Positions 55,087 through 63,360 of a stretch of DNA of 64,000 bases are shown here, piece by piece. Numbering within the stretch: the stretch's first letter is position 1; each line of letters begins with the position of its first letter. The notes under the pieces were generated by a model that saw only the letters and a program-made list of their open reading frames with translations, was not told the origin of the DNA and did not search any database. The translations under genes were made by a program, and so were the position numbers. Location of the stretch: the NCBI RefSeq assembly GCF_010501065.1, contig NZ_QVMM01000018.1, forward strand, positions 1 through 64,000, read 5' to 3'. Source of the stretch: Dysgonomonas sp. 216 (lineage in GTDB: Bacteria > Bacteroidota > Bacteroidia > Bacteroidales > Dysgonomonadaceae).

Positions 55087-56406
55087 ATGAAAACAATTTG
55101 TCTATATTTTCAAATACATCAGCCTTTCAGGTTGAAGCGTTACAGATTCTTTAATATTGGTGGCGACCATTATTACTATGACGATTTCGCTAACGAAGAT
55201 ATAATACAGCGCATTGCCGAGACATCTTATATTCCGGCTAACAGGCTATTGCTGGATATGATAAATGAATCGGGAGGGAAGTTTAAAGTTACATTTTCTA
55301 TATCGGGATTGGCTCTGGAACAACTTATTATATATGTTCCGGAAGTGGTAGACGGATTACGCGAATTGGCAAAGACTGGATGTGTTGAGTTTTTGGCAGA
55401 ACCCTTTGCTCATTCGTTAGCTTCTTTAATCGATCCGGAAGGCTTTAAGCAACAGGTTATTGCCCATTCTGATAGGATTGAAGAATTATTTGATAAGAGA
55501 CCGAAAGTTCTACGCAATTCTGAATTGATATTTTCGGACGATATAGCTATGGATGTTTATGATATGGGTTATAGAGGGATGATTATTGAAGGTGCTAAGC
55601 GCACCCTTGGTTGGAAAAGTCCAAATTATGTGTATCAATCGGCGATACAACCCAAATTGAAACTTCTGTTGAGAAATCCGAAATTTAGTACAGATATGGC
55701 TTATCGTTTCTCTGATTACACATGGAACGAATATCCGTTAACTGCTGAAAAATTTATGAATTGGATTGCACAAACTCCACCCGAAGAGCAGATTATCAAC
55801 ATGTTTATGCCATACGAATCGTTAGGGCTTAACAACCCTCGGGGATCGGGTATTTTCGATTTTACCAAAGTGTTACCTAAATATGCAGCAGAAAGGCAAA
55901 TAAACTTTTCTACGCCATCGGAAGTGTTAAGCACACTAAAACCTGTAGATAGTTTATCGTCAACTCATGCAATCTCGTGGGCAGGTGAAGAGAAAGATGT
56001 TTCGCCATGGTTGGGTAATATTTTGCAACAAGAAGCATTCAACAAGTTATATGAACTGAAAGAACGTATAAGATTTAGCGATGTACGCCGCTTGAAACAA
56101 GACTGGATGTACTTACAGGCTAGCGACCATTTTTATTATATGAGCACTAAAATGCAACTGCCATATAGTCCATATCCGTCTCCGTACGAGGCATTTAGCA
56201 ACTATATGAATGTGTTAAGCGATTTTATAGAACGAGTTAACTCTGAGTACCCAAGTTCTATTGATAATGAGGAGCTTAACTCTTTGTTGCAAACTATACA
56301 CAATCAGGCTGACGAAATAGAGAAACTTGAAAGTGAATTAGATAAACAGAAAAAGAAAGCGCTTACAGTACGGGCTAAAGCTACAGGCAAAGCCAATTTA
56401 AATTAA
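55087..56406 (+). CDS. Family 57 glycoside hydrolase (alpha-amylase type)
   Basis: A 439-residue GH57 enzyme. It opens 'ICLYFQIHQPFRLKRYRFFNIGGDHYYYDDF' with the conserved HQP motif; 'KFKVTFSISGLALEQL', 'GCVEFLAEPFAHSLASL' (nucleophile Glu region), 'NSELIFSDDIAMDVYDMGYRGMI' (acid/base Asp region follows) and 'NMFMPYESLGLNNPRGSGIFDF' are in order. A C-terminal coiled coil (about 400-430, 'LLQTIHNQADEIEKLESELDKQKKK') is unusual for a catalytic enzyme and may drive oligomerisation. No signal peptide, so it acts in the cytoplasm on stored glucan. It ends the cluster; a terminator follows. Confidence 0.9.
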   Translation: MKTICLYFQIHQPFRLKRYRFFNIGGDHYYYDDFANEDIIQRIAETSYIPANRLLLDMINESGGKFKVTFSISGLALEQLIIYVPEVVDGLRELAKTGCVEFLAEPFAHSLASLIDPEGFKQQVIAHSDRIEELFDKRPKVLRNSELIFSDDIAMDVYDMGYRGMIIEGAKRTLGWKSPNYVYQSAIQPKLKLLLRNPKFSTDMAYRFSDYTWNEYPLTAEKFMNWIAQTPPEEQIINMFMPYESLGLNNPRGSGIFDFTKVLPKYAAERQINFSTPSEVLSTLKPVDSLSSTHAISWAGEEKDVSPWLGNILQQEAFNKLYELKERIRFSDVRRLKQDWMYLQASDHFYYMSTKMQLPYSPYPSPYEAFSNYMNVLSDFIERVNSEYPSSIDNEELNSLLQTIHNQADEIEKLESELDKQKKKALTVRAKATGKANLN

Positions 56407-56425
56407 TACTCTTCATTTTATAGAT

Positions 56426-56469
56426 AAACACCCTGAAAGTTTTATATGATTTTTAGGGTGTTTTTTTGT
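56426..56469 (+). terminator. terminator of the glycogen cluster
   Basis: A 9-bp perfect stem (aaacaccct / agggtgttt; arms 56426-56434 and 56455-56463) with a long T-run after it lies 20 bases after the GH57 stop. Confidence 0.85.
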
Positions 56470-56587
56470 CTACATCAGATCACTAATCTAATTACAGTAA
56501 ATAACAAGTGTGTCGTCTTACACTTTGCATCTTAACGGGTACGGAAAATTTCGGTCTGCTAGAATTCCGGCAAAAGAAAAATAATTG

Positions 56588-58069
56588 TTAGTCGATAATT
56601 GCATTTTGCATATTTCCGGTTTCTATAAATGCTTTATGAAAAGCGAATGCATTGTATAAATTAACAGGAGTTTGACCCATAAACCCTTTTTCGAGGTATT
56701 TATATAATAGAGGGCGATAATTGGGGTGAGTACAATTTTCTATTATAGCAATGGCTCGTTCTTTTGGCGATTTTCCTCTCAGGTCGGCTACTCCATATTC
56801 CGAAACAATAACCTTAACAGAGTGTTCGTTGTGATCGACATGCGAAACCATTGGCACAAATGCACTTATATTTCCTCCTTTTGCTGTTGACGGAGTTAAG
56901 AATATCGATATGTATGCATTACGGGTAAAGTCGCCGGAACCGCCTAATCCGTTCATTATTTTATTACCTGTAATATGGGTTGAATTTATGTTCCCGAAAA
57001 TATCAGCCTCTATAGCAGTATTCATCGAAATAATTCCCAGACGGCGTATTACTTCGGGATTATTTGATATTTCAGATGTTCGCAATACCATTCTTTCTTT
57101 AAAGAAGGGTAGGTTTTTGTAAATACGTTCGATGCACGCATTGCTTACAGTAAGCGTACCTCCACTGGCAAAAGTAATACGCCCTTCTTCCATTAAATCG
57201 ATAATTGCGTCCTGAATAACTTCTGTGTAAACCTCAAAGTCTGGTATGTTTTTGTTTTTGCCAATTGCAGCTAAAACAGCATTGGCAATGTTTCCTACTC
57301 CGGATTGAATTGGAAGAAAAGACTTTGGTATAGTTCCTTTAATCATTTCATTGACAAGAAAATTTGCTGCGTTTTCTCCAATTCTTGCTGTTGTTTCATC
57401 AACAGGAGCAAAACAACTCCCGTCATTTGGTATATTTGTTTCTACTACCACAATTTTAGAAGGGTCTACTTCTACATATTCTTTTCCGATACGTGATTTT
57501 ACGGTAGTAATAGCAATTTCGGTTCGATGCGGTGGATCTTGCATATCCAATAAGTCGTGTATTCCCCTTAATTCTTTAGGGTGCCATCTGTTTAGTTCCA
57601 CAATAACAAGTTTAGCCATCTTTATAATAGTAGGGGTAATTCCTACACCACAGGTGGGTACTATTTTTCCGTCATTAGTGATGTCCGATGCTTCGATAAT
57701 TGCAACATCTACTTTTCCGTAAAATCCATAACGCAAATCTTGGGCTAGGGTCGAAAGATGTAAGTCGAAATAGCGAATAGTTCCGTTGTTTATCTGTTTT
57801 CTTATGTCGTTGTTCGTTTGGTATGGGGTACGAAATTTTATGGCATTTGCCCGCGATAATGCCCCGTCTATATTGTCGCCTGTCGATGCTCCTGTAAAAA
57901 CTCCTATCTGAAAATGATTGCCCTTTGCATGCTCTTTTTCGGCGCGTTTTGCAATTTCTAAAGGTACCAATTTCGGACAGCCGGCGTGTGTAAAACCACT
58001 AAAGCCAACATTGTCGTTGTTTTTTATTAATAATGCTGCTTCGGCAGCTGTTACTGTTTTTATAGCCAT
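56588..58069 (-). CDS. Acetyl-CoA hydrolase/transferase family CoA-transferase (succinyl/propionyl-CoA:acetate/succinate type)
   Basis: A 493-residue class I CoA-transferase. The N-terminal 'NVGFSGFTHAGCPKLVPLEIAKRAEKEH' and the catalytic glutamate in 'FEVYTEVIQDAIIDLM' (near residue 290) fit the succinyl-CoA:acetate or propionyl-CoA:succinate group, and the C-terminal 'GLGGSGDFTRNAYISIFLTPSTAKGGNISAFVPM' completes the fold. It is probably the CoA-transfer step of propionate or acetate formation from succinate. The frame reaches 58147, but the extra 26 residues are not family-like, so MAIKTVTAAEAALL at 58069 is used. It is divergent from a GlxA-type regulator, which may control it. Confidence 0.9.
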   Translation of the reverse strand: MAIKTVTAAEAALLIKNNDNVGFSGFTHAGCPKLVPLEIAKRAEKEHAKGNHFQIGVFTGASTGDNIDGALSRANAIKFRTPYQTNNDIRKQINNGTIRYFDLHLSTLAQDLRYGFYGKVDVAIIEASDITNDGKIVPTCGVGITPTIIKMAKLVIVELNRWHPKELRGIHDLLDMQDPPHRTEIAITTVKSRIGKEYVEVDPSKIVVVETNIPNDGSCFAPVDETTARIGENAANFLVNEMIKGTIPKSFLPIQSGVGNIANAVLAAIGKNKNIPDFEVYTEVIQDAIIDLMEEGRITFASGGTLTVSNACIERIYKNLPFFKERMVLRTSEISNNPEVIRRLGIISMNTAIEADIFGNINSTHITGNKIMNGLGGSGDFTRNAYISIFLTPSTAKGGNISAFVPMVSHVDHNEHSVKVIVSEYGVADLRGKSPKERAIAIIENCTHPNYRPLLYKYLEKGFMGQTPVNLYNAFAFHKAFIETGNMQNAIID

Positions 58070-58154
58070 GATTTTATTTTTAATATTGGCAAAGGTAATG
58101 GATGTTTTGTTTGTCTCAAATGACATAAATACATCTAATACTGCCAAAATATTA

Positions 58155-58162
58155 TATCTTTG
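58155..58162 (+). promoter_or_regulatory. -7 promoter element of the AraC-type regulator gene
   Basis: TATCTTTG, a perfect TAnnTTTG, ends only 8 bases before the regulator ATG at 58171, which implies a leader of very few bases or a leaderless mRNA. Confidence 0.5.
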
Positions 58163-58170
58163 TTTGTGAT

Positions 58171-59196
58171 ATGAAGAAAGAAATAAAACATATAGTATTT
58201 TTAGTAATACCTGATGCTACTCTTCTGGATATAGCCGGTCCTTACGAAGTTTTTTCTCAGGCATTGGAATGTATTCGCGCCAATGAAACAGAAGCTGATT
58301 GTATATACAAATTACATACCTTATCTATAAACAAAAAGAAAAATATTAGTACATCTTCGGGTGTTGCGATTCGGTGTCTCGAAAATATAACGACTGTTGA
58401 CTATCCTATTGATACATTGATTATTCCCGGAGTGCCAAATTCTAAGATTGAAGAATACAAACTTTCAGGTAGTGTGTTGAAATGGATTTGCAATCAGTCG
58501 GTAAAGGTGCGAAGGCTCTGTTCGGTGTGTACGGGTAGTTTTTTCTTGGCCGATGCAGGAGTATTGTCTAATAAGAAGGTGACTACACATTGGGAGAAAT
58601 GTAATTTGCTGAGTAATAATTATCCGGATATTGAAGTAGATGATAACCCTATTTTTATCAAAGATGGAAATATATATACTTCTGCCGGAATATCGAGTGG
58701 TATGGATTTAGCCTTAGCTTTGGTCGAAGAGGATATGGGCAAATCGTTTGCTTTAGATGTTGCCCGACAGATGGTCTTATATTTGAAACGACCGGGAAGC
58801 CAATCGCAATTCAGTTCTGTACTGACTCATCAGAAGATTGATTATTTACCTATTCAAGAGATATGTAGTTGGATTCAAGAGCATTTGCATGAAGAAATGA
58901 CAGTGGAAGAATTATCGGTTAGGGCATCAATGAGTACTCGAAATTTTGCACGGGTTTTTGTCCGCGAAACAGGGATTACGCCCGGTAAATATATCTATAA
59001 ATTAAGAATTGAAGCGGCTTGCCGTTATTTAGTAGATACTCGTCTTTCGTTAAAAGAAATAGCTGTTTTATCGGGCCTTGGTTCTTCTGATAACATGCGA
59101 AAAATATTTCTTAAGTATATAAAGATTTCCCCTGCCGAATACCGGAATAATTTTTATACTACAAAGTTTATTGTCGAATCAAATAAAAAGAATTAA
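58171..59196 (+). CDS. AraC-family regulator with DJ-1/PfpI domain (GlxA/FtrA type)
   Basis: A 341-residue regulator. The N-terminal DJ-1/PfpI-like domain (residues 1-190) has 'FLVIPDATLLDIAGPYEVFSQALE' and the cysteine-centred elbow 'RRLCSVCTGSFFLADAGVL', then 'TTHWEKCNLL'. The C-terminal AraC HTH includes 'LSVRASMSTRNFARVFVRETGITPGKYIYKLRIEAACRYLVDTRLSLKEIAVLSGLGSSDNMRKIFLKYIKISPAEYR'. The group usually senses amines or small metabolites. It is divergent from the CoA-transferase gene (101-base gap), an obvious candidate target. Confidence 0.92.
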   Translation: MKKEIKHIVFLVIPDATLLDIAGPYEVFSQALECIRANETEADCIYKLHTLSINKKKNISTSSGVAIRCLENITTVDYPIDTLIIPGVPNSKIEEYKLSGSVLKWICNQSVKVRRLCSVCTGSFFLADAGVLSNKKVTTHWEKCNLLSNNYPDIEVDDNPIFIKDGNIYTSAGISSGMDLALALVEEDMGKSFALDVARQMVLYLKRPGSQSQFSSVLTHQKIDYLPIQEICSWIQEHLHEEMTVEELSVRASMSTRNFARVFVRETGITPGKYIYKLRIEAACRYLVDTRLSLKEIAVLSGLGSSDNMRKIFLKYIKISPAEYRNNFYTTKFIVESNKKN

Positions 59197-59204
59197 AGCT
59201 TTGA

Positions 59205-59774
59205 TTACAAAGCAGCTGATCGCACCCGGCTTAATGTTTCGGGAGTCATTAAAAGGTATGATGCGATGTGGGCTATTGCTGCTCGTTTTGCAATAATAGG
59301 ATATTCTTTGCAGAAACGTTCGTATCGTTCATGTGCACTTTCGAAACGCCAAGAGTCTGCTTTTTGTTGCGATACTATTAGCTTGTATTCGAATATACGC
59401 TGATATAATTCATTGATCTCGGGATTCCTGTTGCATATAGCTTTCCATTTCTCATAATCCAAAAGATATATAACAGAAGGTTCTAATGCTTCTACAAGTA
59501 ATTTTGTAGGTTCTTTCAGAAATAAACTTTCGAGGCAGGTAGCAACGTTGCCTTCGCTCGAAAAATGTTCGGTGATATCACGCCCATCCTTATAATAGAA
59601 TTGGCGAATAATGCCTTTTTCTATGATATACAAATAGCGGCTTATTATCCCTTGTTCCAGAATGATTTCGTCTTTTTTGTATTCTCTTCGTTCTAGTATA
59701 GATGCTAATTCTTCTACCGAGTTTTCTGAAACCCTGACATTATATTTGTTTGCTATTATTCTGATTATATCCAT
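59205..59774 (-). CDS. Crp/Fnr family transcriptional regulator
   Basis: A 189-residue protein with a cyclic-nucleotide-binding-like beta-roll ('YKKDEIILEQGIISRYLYIIEKGIIRQFYYKDGRDITEHFSSEGNVATCLESLF') and a short C-terminal HTH ('IAHIASYLLMTPETLSRVRS'). It lacks the Fnr cysteine cluster and the full cAMP-contact residues, as in the many Bacteroidota Crp-like proteins. It ends 8 bases from the convergent AraC gene and is divergent from the VOC gene. A TATCTTTG -7 element is on the minus strand at 59801-59808. Confidence 0.88.
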   Translation of the reverse strand: MDIIRIIANKYNVRVSENSVEELASILERREYKKDEIILEQGIISRYLYIIEKGIIRQFYYKDGRDITEHFSSEGNVATCLESLFLKEPTKLLVEALEPSVIYLLDYEKWKAICNRNPEINELYQRIFEYKLIVSQQKADSWRFESAHERYERFCKEYPIIAKRAAIAHIASYLLMTPETLSRVRSAAL

Positions 59775-59800
59775 ATTAAACTAACTAGCCTATAGTATTC

Positions 59801-59808
59801 CAAAGATA
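59801..59808 (-). promoter_or_regulatory. -7 element of the Crp/Fnr regulator gene
   Basis: CAAAGATA on the plus strand reads TATCTTTG on the minus strand, 26 bases before the regulator ATG (59774). The -33 element is not clear. Confidence 0.5.
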
Positions 59809-59869
59809 ACGATTTTTGTTGTTATTGATGAAATTGACGCAGGTCATTTCTTCATGTAAATGGGGGATG

Positions 59870-59877
59870 TAACTTTG
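59870..59877 (+). promoter_or_regulatory. -7 element of the VOC gene
   Basis: TAACTTTG fits TAnnTTTG and lies 35 bases before the VOC ATG at 59913. No clear -33 element. Confidence 0.5.
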
Positions 59878-59912
59878 TATTATTATATAACTATTTAAAT
59901 AAAATAAATAAT

Positions 59913-60305
59913 ATGGAAATCGAACATTTAGCAATTTGGGTAGACGATATAGAATTGATGCGTCAGTTTTATATGGAGTATTTTGACGTTATTTGCGGAG
60001 AAAAGTATGTAAATACTAAACGAAATTATACATCTTATTTTTTATCGTTTGGAGAGAATAAAAGTCGTATTGAATTAATGCATATTCCTGATGTATTAGA
60101 ACCAACAAGCAGAGGACAGATGAAAGGATTTGCGCATTTTGCTATTTCTGTTGGAGGGAAAGATATTGTGGATACTCTTATCGAAAAATTACGCAAAAAT
60201 GGGTATACAATAGCAGGAGAGCCAAGAACAACGGGGGATGGTTATTACGAAAGTGTTGTTCTGGACCCGGAGGGTAATTATGTTGAACTTGTGGCGGCAC
60301 CCTAG
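59913..60305 (+). CDS. Glyoxalase-fold (VOC) metalloenzyme
   Basis: A 130-residue vicinal-oxygen-chelate protein with the four metal ligands of glyoxalase I in the right places: His5 ('MEIEHLAIWV'), Glu in 'SRIELMHIP', His in 'GFAHFAISV' and Glu in 'GNYVELVAAP'. This single-module size is that of GloA-type enzymes that act on the methylglyoxal-glutathione adduct, but Bacteroidota often lack glutathione and relatives have other roles. The neighbouring divergent Crp-type regulator may control it. Confidence 0.85.
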   Translation: MEIEHLAIWVDDIELMRQFYMEYFDVICGEKYVNTKRNYTSYFLSFGENKSRIELMHIPDVLEPTSRGQMKGFAHFAISVGGKDIVDTLIEKLRKNGYTIAGEPRTTGDGYYESVVLDPEGNYVELVAAP

Positions 60306-60374
60306 TTCTTTAAAATAGCCAAACACGACTCTCTGTATTCACGAGAAGTTACGATGAATTATATATAGAAAAAA

Positions 60375-60410
60375 AATAGTGCCTATCTTAAGGAGAGGCA
60401 CTATTATTAA
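60375..60410. terminator. bidirectional terminator between the VOC gene and gcvT
   Basis: A perfect 10-bp stem (aatagtgcct / aggcactatt; arms 60375-60384 and 60396-60405) lies between convergent genes with an A-run before it and T-rich sequence after it. Confidence 0.8.
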
Positions 60411-60431
60411 ATGAATATATTTACAATAATC

Positions 60432-61520
60432 TCAAATCTTTCTGAAAGGCGGTTTTACAACCTCTGCTTCGATATCTTTGTTTCTTATCCTTATATATAT
60501 ATTAGTGCCTATAGTTGTATACTCAGGTTTCAGATAACCAAGGCCGATGCCATTTTTGGTTGTTGGCGAAATTGTTCCTGATGTTACATTACCTATAACT
60601 TCTCCCGATTTGTCTACGATCTCGTAACCATGTCGGGGAATTCCTTTCTCAATCATACTGAAGCCACATAACTTTCGTGTAACTCCTTCTCTTTTTTGTT
60701 TTTCGAGAATATCGCGTCCTATAAAGTTTTTATTATCTATAAACTTGGTAATCCAACCTAATCCGGCTTCGAGTGGAGATGTTGTGTCGTCAAGATCGTT
60801 TCCGTATAAGCAGAATCCCATTTCGAGACGAAGTGTGTCTCTAGCTCCCAATCCTATTGGTTTTATACCAAATTCAGCTCCGGCGTTCATAATCGCCTCC
60901 CACAAACGGAGACTATTTTCTTTATGGAAATATAACTCAAAACCTCCGGCACCGGTATATCCTGTATTTGAAATAATCACATCATCGACGTCGGCAAAAC
61001 ACCCTGTAATAAATCTATAATAAGGAATCTTTGTTAAGTCTACCTTTGTTAGCTTCTGAAGTGTAGCTAAAGCCTTTGGGCCTTGTATAGCTAATTGTGC
61101 AATATTATCAGAGGCATTCTCTAATTCTGCACCAACAGAGTTGTTGGCTATACACCAATTCCAGTCTTTTTCTACGTTTGATGCATTTACCACTAACATA
61201 TATTTTTCGGGTTCGTAATGGTAAATAATAAGATCGTCAATAATGCCTCCATTTTCGTTCACAAAGCAAGAATATTGAGCCTTACCCGGAGACAATGTCG
61301 ATGCATCATTACTTGTTACTTTCTGTAAAAAGGCTAGGGCTTTAGGTCCTTTTACCCATATTTCGCCCATATGAGAAACATCGAATATGCCTACGGAGTT
61401 GCATACAGCCATGTGCTCGTCTATTATTCCCGAATATTCTACAGGCATATTATATCCTGCAAATTCATGCATTTTTGCACCCAAAGCTATGTGGATGTCT
61501 GTAAATGGTGTAGCTTTCAT
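60432..61520 (-). CDS. gcvT: Aminomethyltransferase (glycine cleavage T protein)
   Basis: A 362-residue folate-dependent enzyme that transfers the methylene group of glycine to tetrahydrofolate. The start '[30 protein letters not shown]' and '[18 protein letters not shown]' are family blocks, the active-site Asp is in '[14 protein letters not shown]' and '[12 protein letters not shown]' is present. Full length. It is 13 bases downstream of pepT on the same strand. The gcvP and gcvH genes are not in the window. Confidence 0.94.
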   Translation of the reverse strand: MKATPFTDIHIALGAKMHEFAGYNMPVEYSGIIDEHMAVCNSVGIFDVSHMGEIWVKGPKALAFLQKVTSNDASTLSPGKAQYSCFVNENGGIIDDLIIYHYEPEKYMLVVNASNVEKDWNWCIANNSVGAELENASDNIAQLAIQGPKALATLQKLTKVDLTKIPYYRFITGCFADVDDVIISNTGYTGAGGFELYFHKENSLRLWEAIMNAGAEFGIKPIGLGARDTLRLEMGFCLYGNDLDDTTSPLEAGLGWITKFIDNKNFIGRDILEKQKREGVTRKLCGFSMIEKGIPRHGYEIVDKSGEVIGNVTSGTISPTTKNGIGLGYLKPEYTTIGTNIYIRIRNKDIEAEVVKPPFRKI

Positions 61521-61533
61521 GATTTTTCTTTTT

Positions 61534-62763
61534 TTATTTGCCTTGTCCTACAAGTTCGGCAATCTTCACTATAACATCAACGGCTTTTTCCATCGACTGA
61601 ATAGGTACAAATTCATAACGCCCGTGAAAGTTCATCCCTCCTGCAAAAATATTAGGGCAGGGCAGTCCTTTAAACGAAAGCTGCGAACCATCGGTTCCGC
61701 CTCTTATTGCTTTAACGTTTGGTTTTACTCCTACGGCTTCCATAGCTTGATATGCGTAATCAATTATATACATTAAGGGTTCAACTTTTTCTCTCATGTT
61801 ATAATACTGATCCGAAATTTCGATAGTTGTACTTCCCGGGTATAGTTTATTTATAAAATCGACAGCATCTTTCAATAATTGTTTTTTGTGCTCAAACAGT
61901 TGTTTGTCGTGGTCTCTTATTATGTACGACATGTTAGCAGAGTCGACTGTTCCGTTTAATCCGATAAGGTGGAAAAAACCTTCGTAGCCCTCAGTGTGTT
62001 CGGGACGTTGATCCGATGGCAGCAGAGATATTAATTTATTTGCGACCAACAGCGCATTTATCATCTTGTTTTTCGCTGTTCCCGGATGCACATTACGCCC
62101 TTGTATTGTTATTTTTGCTCCGGCTGCATTAAAATTCTCGTACTCCAGTTCGCCTAATTCGCCACCATCCATAGTATAAGCCCATTTTGCGCCGAAACGT
62201 TCAACGTCGAAATGGTGGGCACCTCTGCCTATTTCTTCATCAGGATTGAAGGCTATACGTATTTTGCCATGTTTTATCTCAGGATGGTCTTGTAGATATT
62301 GAATTGCGGTAAGTATTTCGGCAATACCAGCTTTGTCATCGGCGCCTAGTAATGTGGTTCCATCCGTTACAATAAGGTTTTCTCCTTTATGATTAAGCAA
62401 TTCCGGAAAATCGGCTGGAGATAATACAATATTTAATTCTTTATTTAAGATAATAGGATTGCCATCGTAATTTTCTACAATACGGGGATTTACGTTTTTA
62501 CCTGACATGTCGGAACTTGTATCTACGTGAGCAATAAAACCTATAACAGGGATATCCTTGTCGGTATTTGCAGGTAATGTTCCCATTAAATAGCCTTTGT
62601 CGTCAAGCGATACATCTTCAAGGCCCATTTCTTTCATTTCTTTATCCAACTCTTTTAACAAATCCCATTGTTTTGCTGTACTAGGGGTTGTCTCGGATTC
62701 AGGATCAGATTCGGTATCAAATTTTACATATTTAAGCAACCTTTCTACTACTGTTTGTTTCAT
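61534..62763 (-). CDS. pepT: Peptidase T (tripeptidase)
   Basis: A 409-residue M20-family zinc aminopeptidase that removes the N-terminal residue of tripeptides. Metal ligands are in '[14 protein letters not shown]', '[16 protein letters not shown]' and '[17 protein letters not shown]', and the C-terminal '[15 protein letters not shown]' completes the site. The lid domain (about 210-330) is intact. It is the first gene of a pair with gcvT; the two genes are neighbours in other Bacteroidales. Confidence 0.94.
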   Translation of the reverse strand: MKQTVVERLLKYVKFDTESDPESETTPSTAKQWDLLKELDKEMKEMGLEDVSLDDKGYLMGTLPANTDKDIPVIGFIAHVDTSSDMSGKNVNPRIVENYDGNPIILNKELNIVLSPADFPELLNHKGENLIVTDGTTLLGADDKAGIAEILTAIQYLQDHPEIKHGKIRIAFNPDEEIGRGAHHFDVERFGAKWAYTMDGGELGELEYENFNAAGAKITIQGRNVHPGTAKNKMINALLVANKLISLLPSDQRPEHTEGYEGFFHLIGLNGTVDSANMSYIIRDHDKQLFEHKKQLLKDAVDFINKLYPGSTTIEISDQYYNMREKVEPLMYIIDYAYQAMEAVGVKPNVKAIRGGTDGSQLSFKGLPCPNIFAGGMNFHGRYEFVPIQSMEKAVDVIVKIAELVGQGK

Positions 62764-62897
62764 AATCTTTATTTTTTTGAAAAAAGTTTCAATTATTTTC
62801 TTTTTATAAACAACTGTATATGAAAATATTATTTTTCGATACTACATTAACTAACAAAGATAACAAAATGAAAGTAAAGAAAAAATGGCTTGTGTTT

Positions 62898-62927
62898 TTT
62901 GTAAATAAAAAAAAATATGTACTTTTG
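62898..62927 (+). promoter_or_regulatory. promoter of the SRP RNA and tRNA-Thr
   Basis: TTTG at 62898-62901 and TACTTTTG at 62920-62927 are spaced by 18 bases and match the Bacteroidota consensus. The RNA 5' end is expected near 62930-62935. Confidence 0.75.
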
Positions 62928-62929
62928 TG

Positions 62930-63029
62930 CCCGGGTAAGTCCTATACGGTCAGCTCCCGATTAATCCCCCAGGGTTTGATCGCAGCAAGGGTAGTTGGTT
63001 GTAGCGACGCGATGTAGTAAGCTTGCCCA
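62930..63029 (+). ncRNA. ffs: Signal recognition particle RNA (4.5S, small bacterial type)
   Basis: An approximately 100-base RNA that folds into one long hairpin: the ends pair (gggtaag near 62933 with cttgccc near 63022-63028), and the apical region has the SRP signatures cggtcag, ccccagggtttgatcgcagc (5' ccag, 3' gcagc of the symmetric loop) and, on the descending arm, gacgcgatgtag. It binds Ffh to target membrane proteins. The tip loop differs from the common GGAA tetraloop. Ends are estimates. tRNA-Thr begins within four bases, so the two may be processed from one transcript. Confidence 0.85.
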
Positions 63030-63032
63030 CTT

Positions 63033-63106
63033 GCCTCTTTAGCTCAGTTGGCCAGAGCACGTGATTTGTAATCTCGGGGTCGTTGGTTCGAATCCGACAA
63101 GAGGCT
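63033..63106 (+). tRNA. tRNA-Thr (anticodon TGT)
   Basis: A 74-base cloverleaf: acceptor GCCTCTT / AAGAGGC, D stem GCTC/GAGC, anticodon stem CGTGA/TCTCG with a central T-T mismatch, loop TTTGTAA (anticodon TGT, reads ACA), T arm GTTGG-TTCGAAT-CCGAC. No CCA is encoded and no separate promoter is seen; it follows the SRP RNA directly. Confidence 0.95.
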
Positions 63107-63109
63107 CAA

Positions 63110-63140
63110 AAAAGTCATCCAGTTTTGGATGGCTTTTTTT
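63110..63140 (+). terminator. terminator of the SRP RNA / tRNA-Thr unit
   Basis: An 8-bp stem (gtcatcca / tggatggc; arms 63114-63121 and 63126-63133, one A-C or G-U position) is flanked by an A-run and a long T-run, 7 bases after the tRNA. Confidence 0.85.
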
Positions 63141-63360
63141 GTTTTTTCAAACAAAAGAGAATAAATTAGTTGCTGAAATATAATATTGTTACTGTTAACG
63201 GAGCTGATACATTGGCTTTTTGTGGCTAAATTTTGTATATATTAATACCGATACATCCGAAATAATAGAAGATAGTTAACAATATTATACTAATGAACTT
63301 TCGCCTAAATAATCTAAAACAATAAAAATAATGGAAGATAAAATTAGCCAAACTTGCACT

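Noticed and set aside
62820-63017. 65-residue open frame over the SRP RNA
   Set aside because: It overlaps the SRP RNA and its promoter; the coding potential is accidental.
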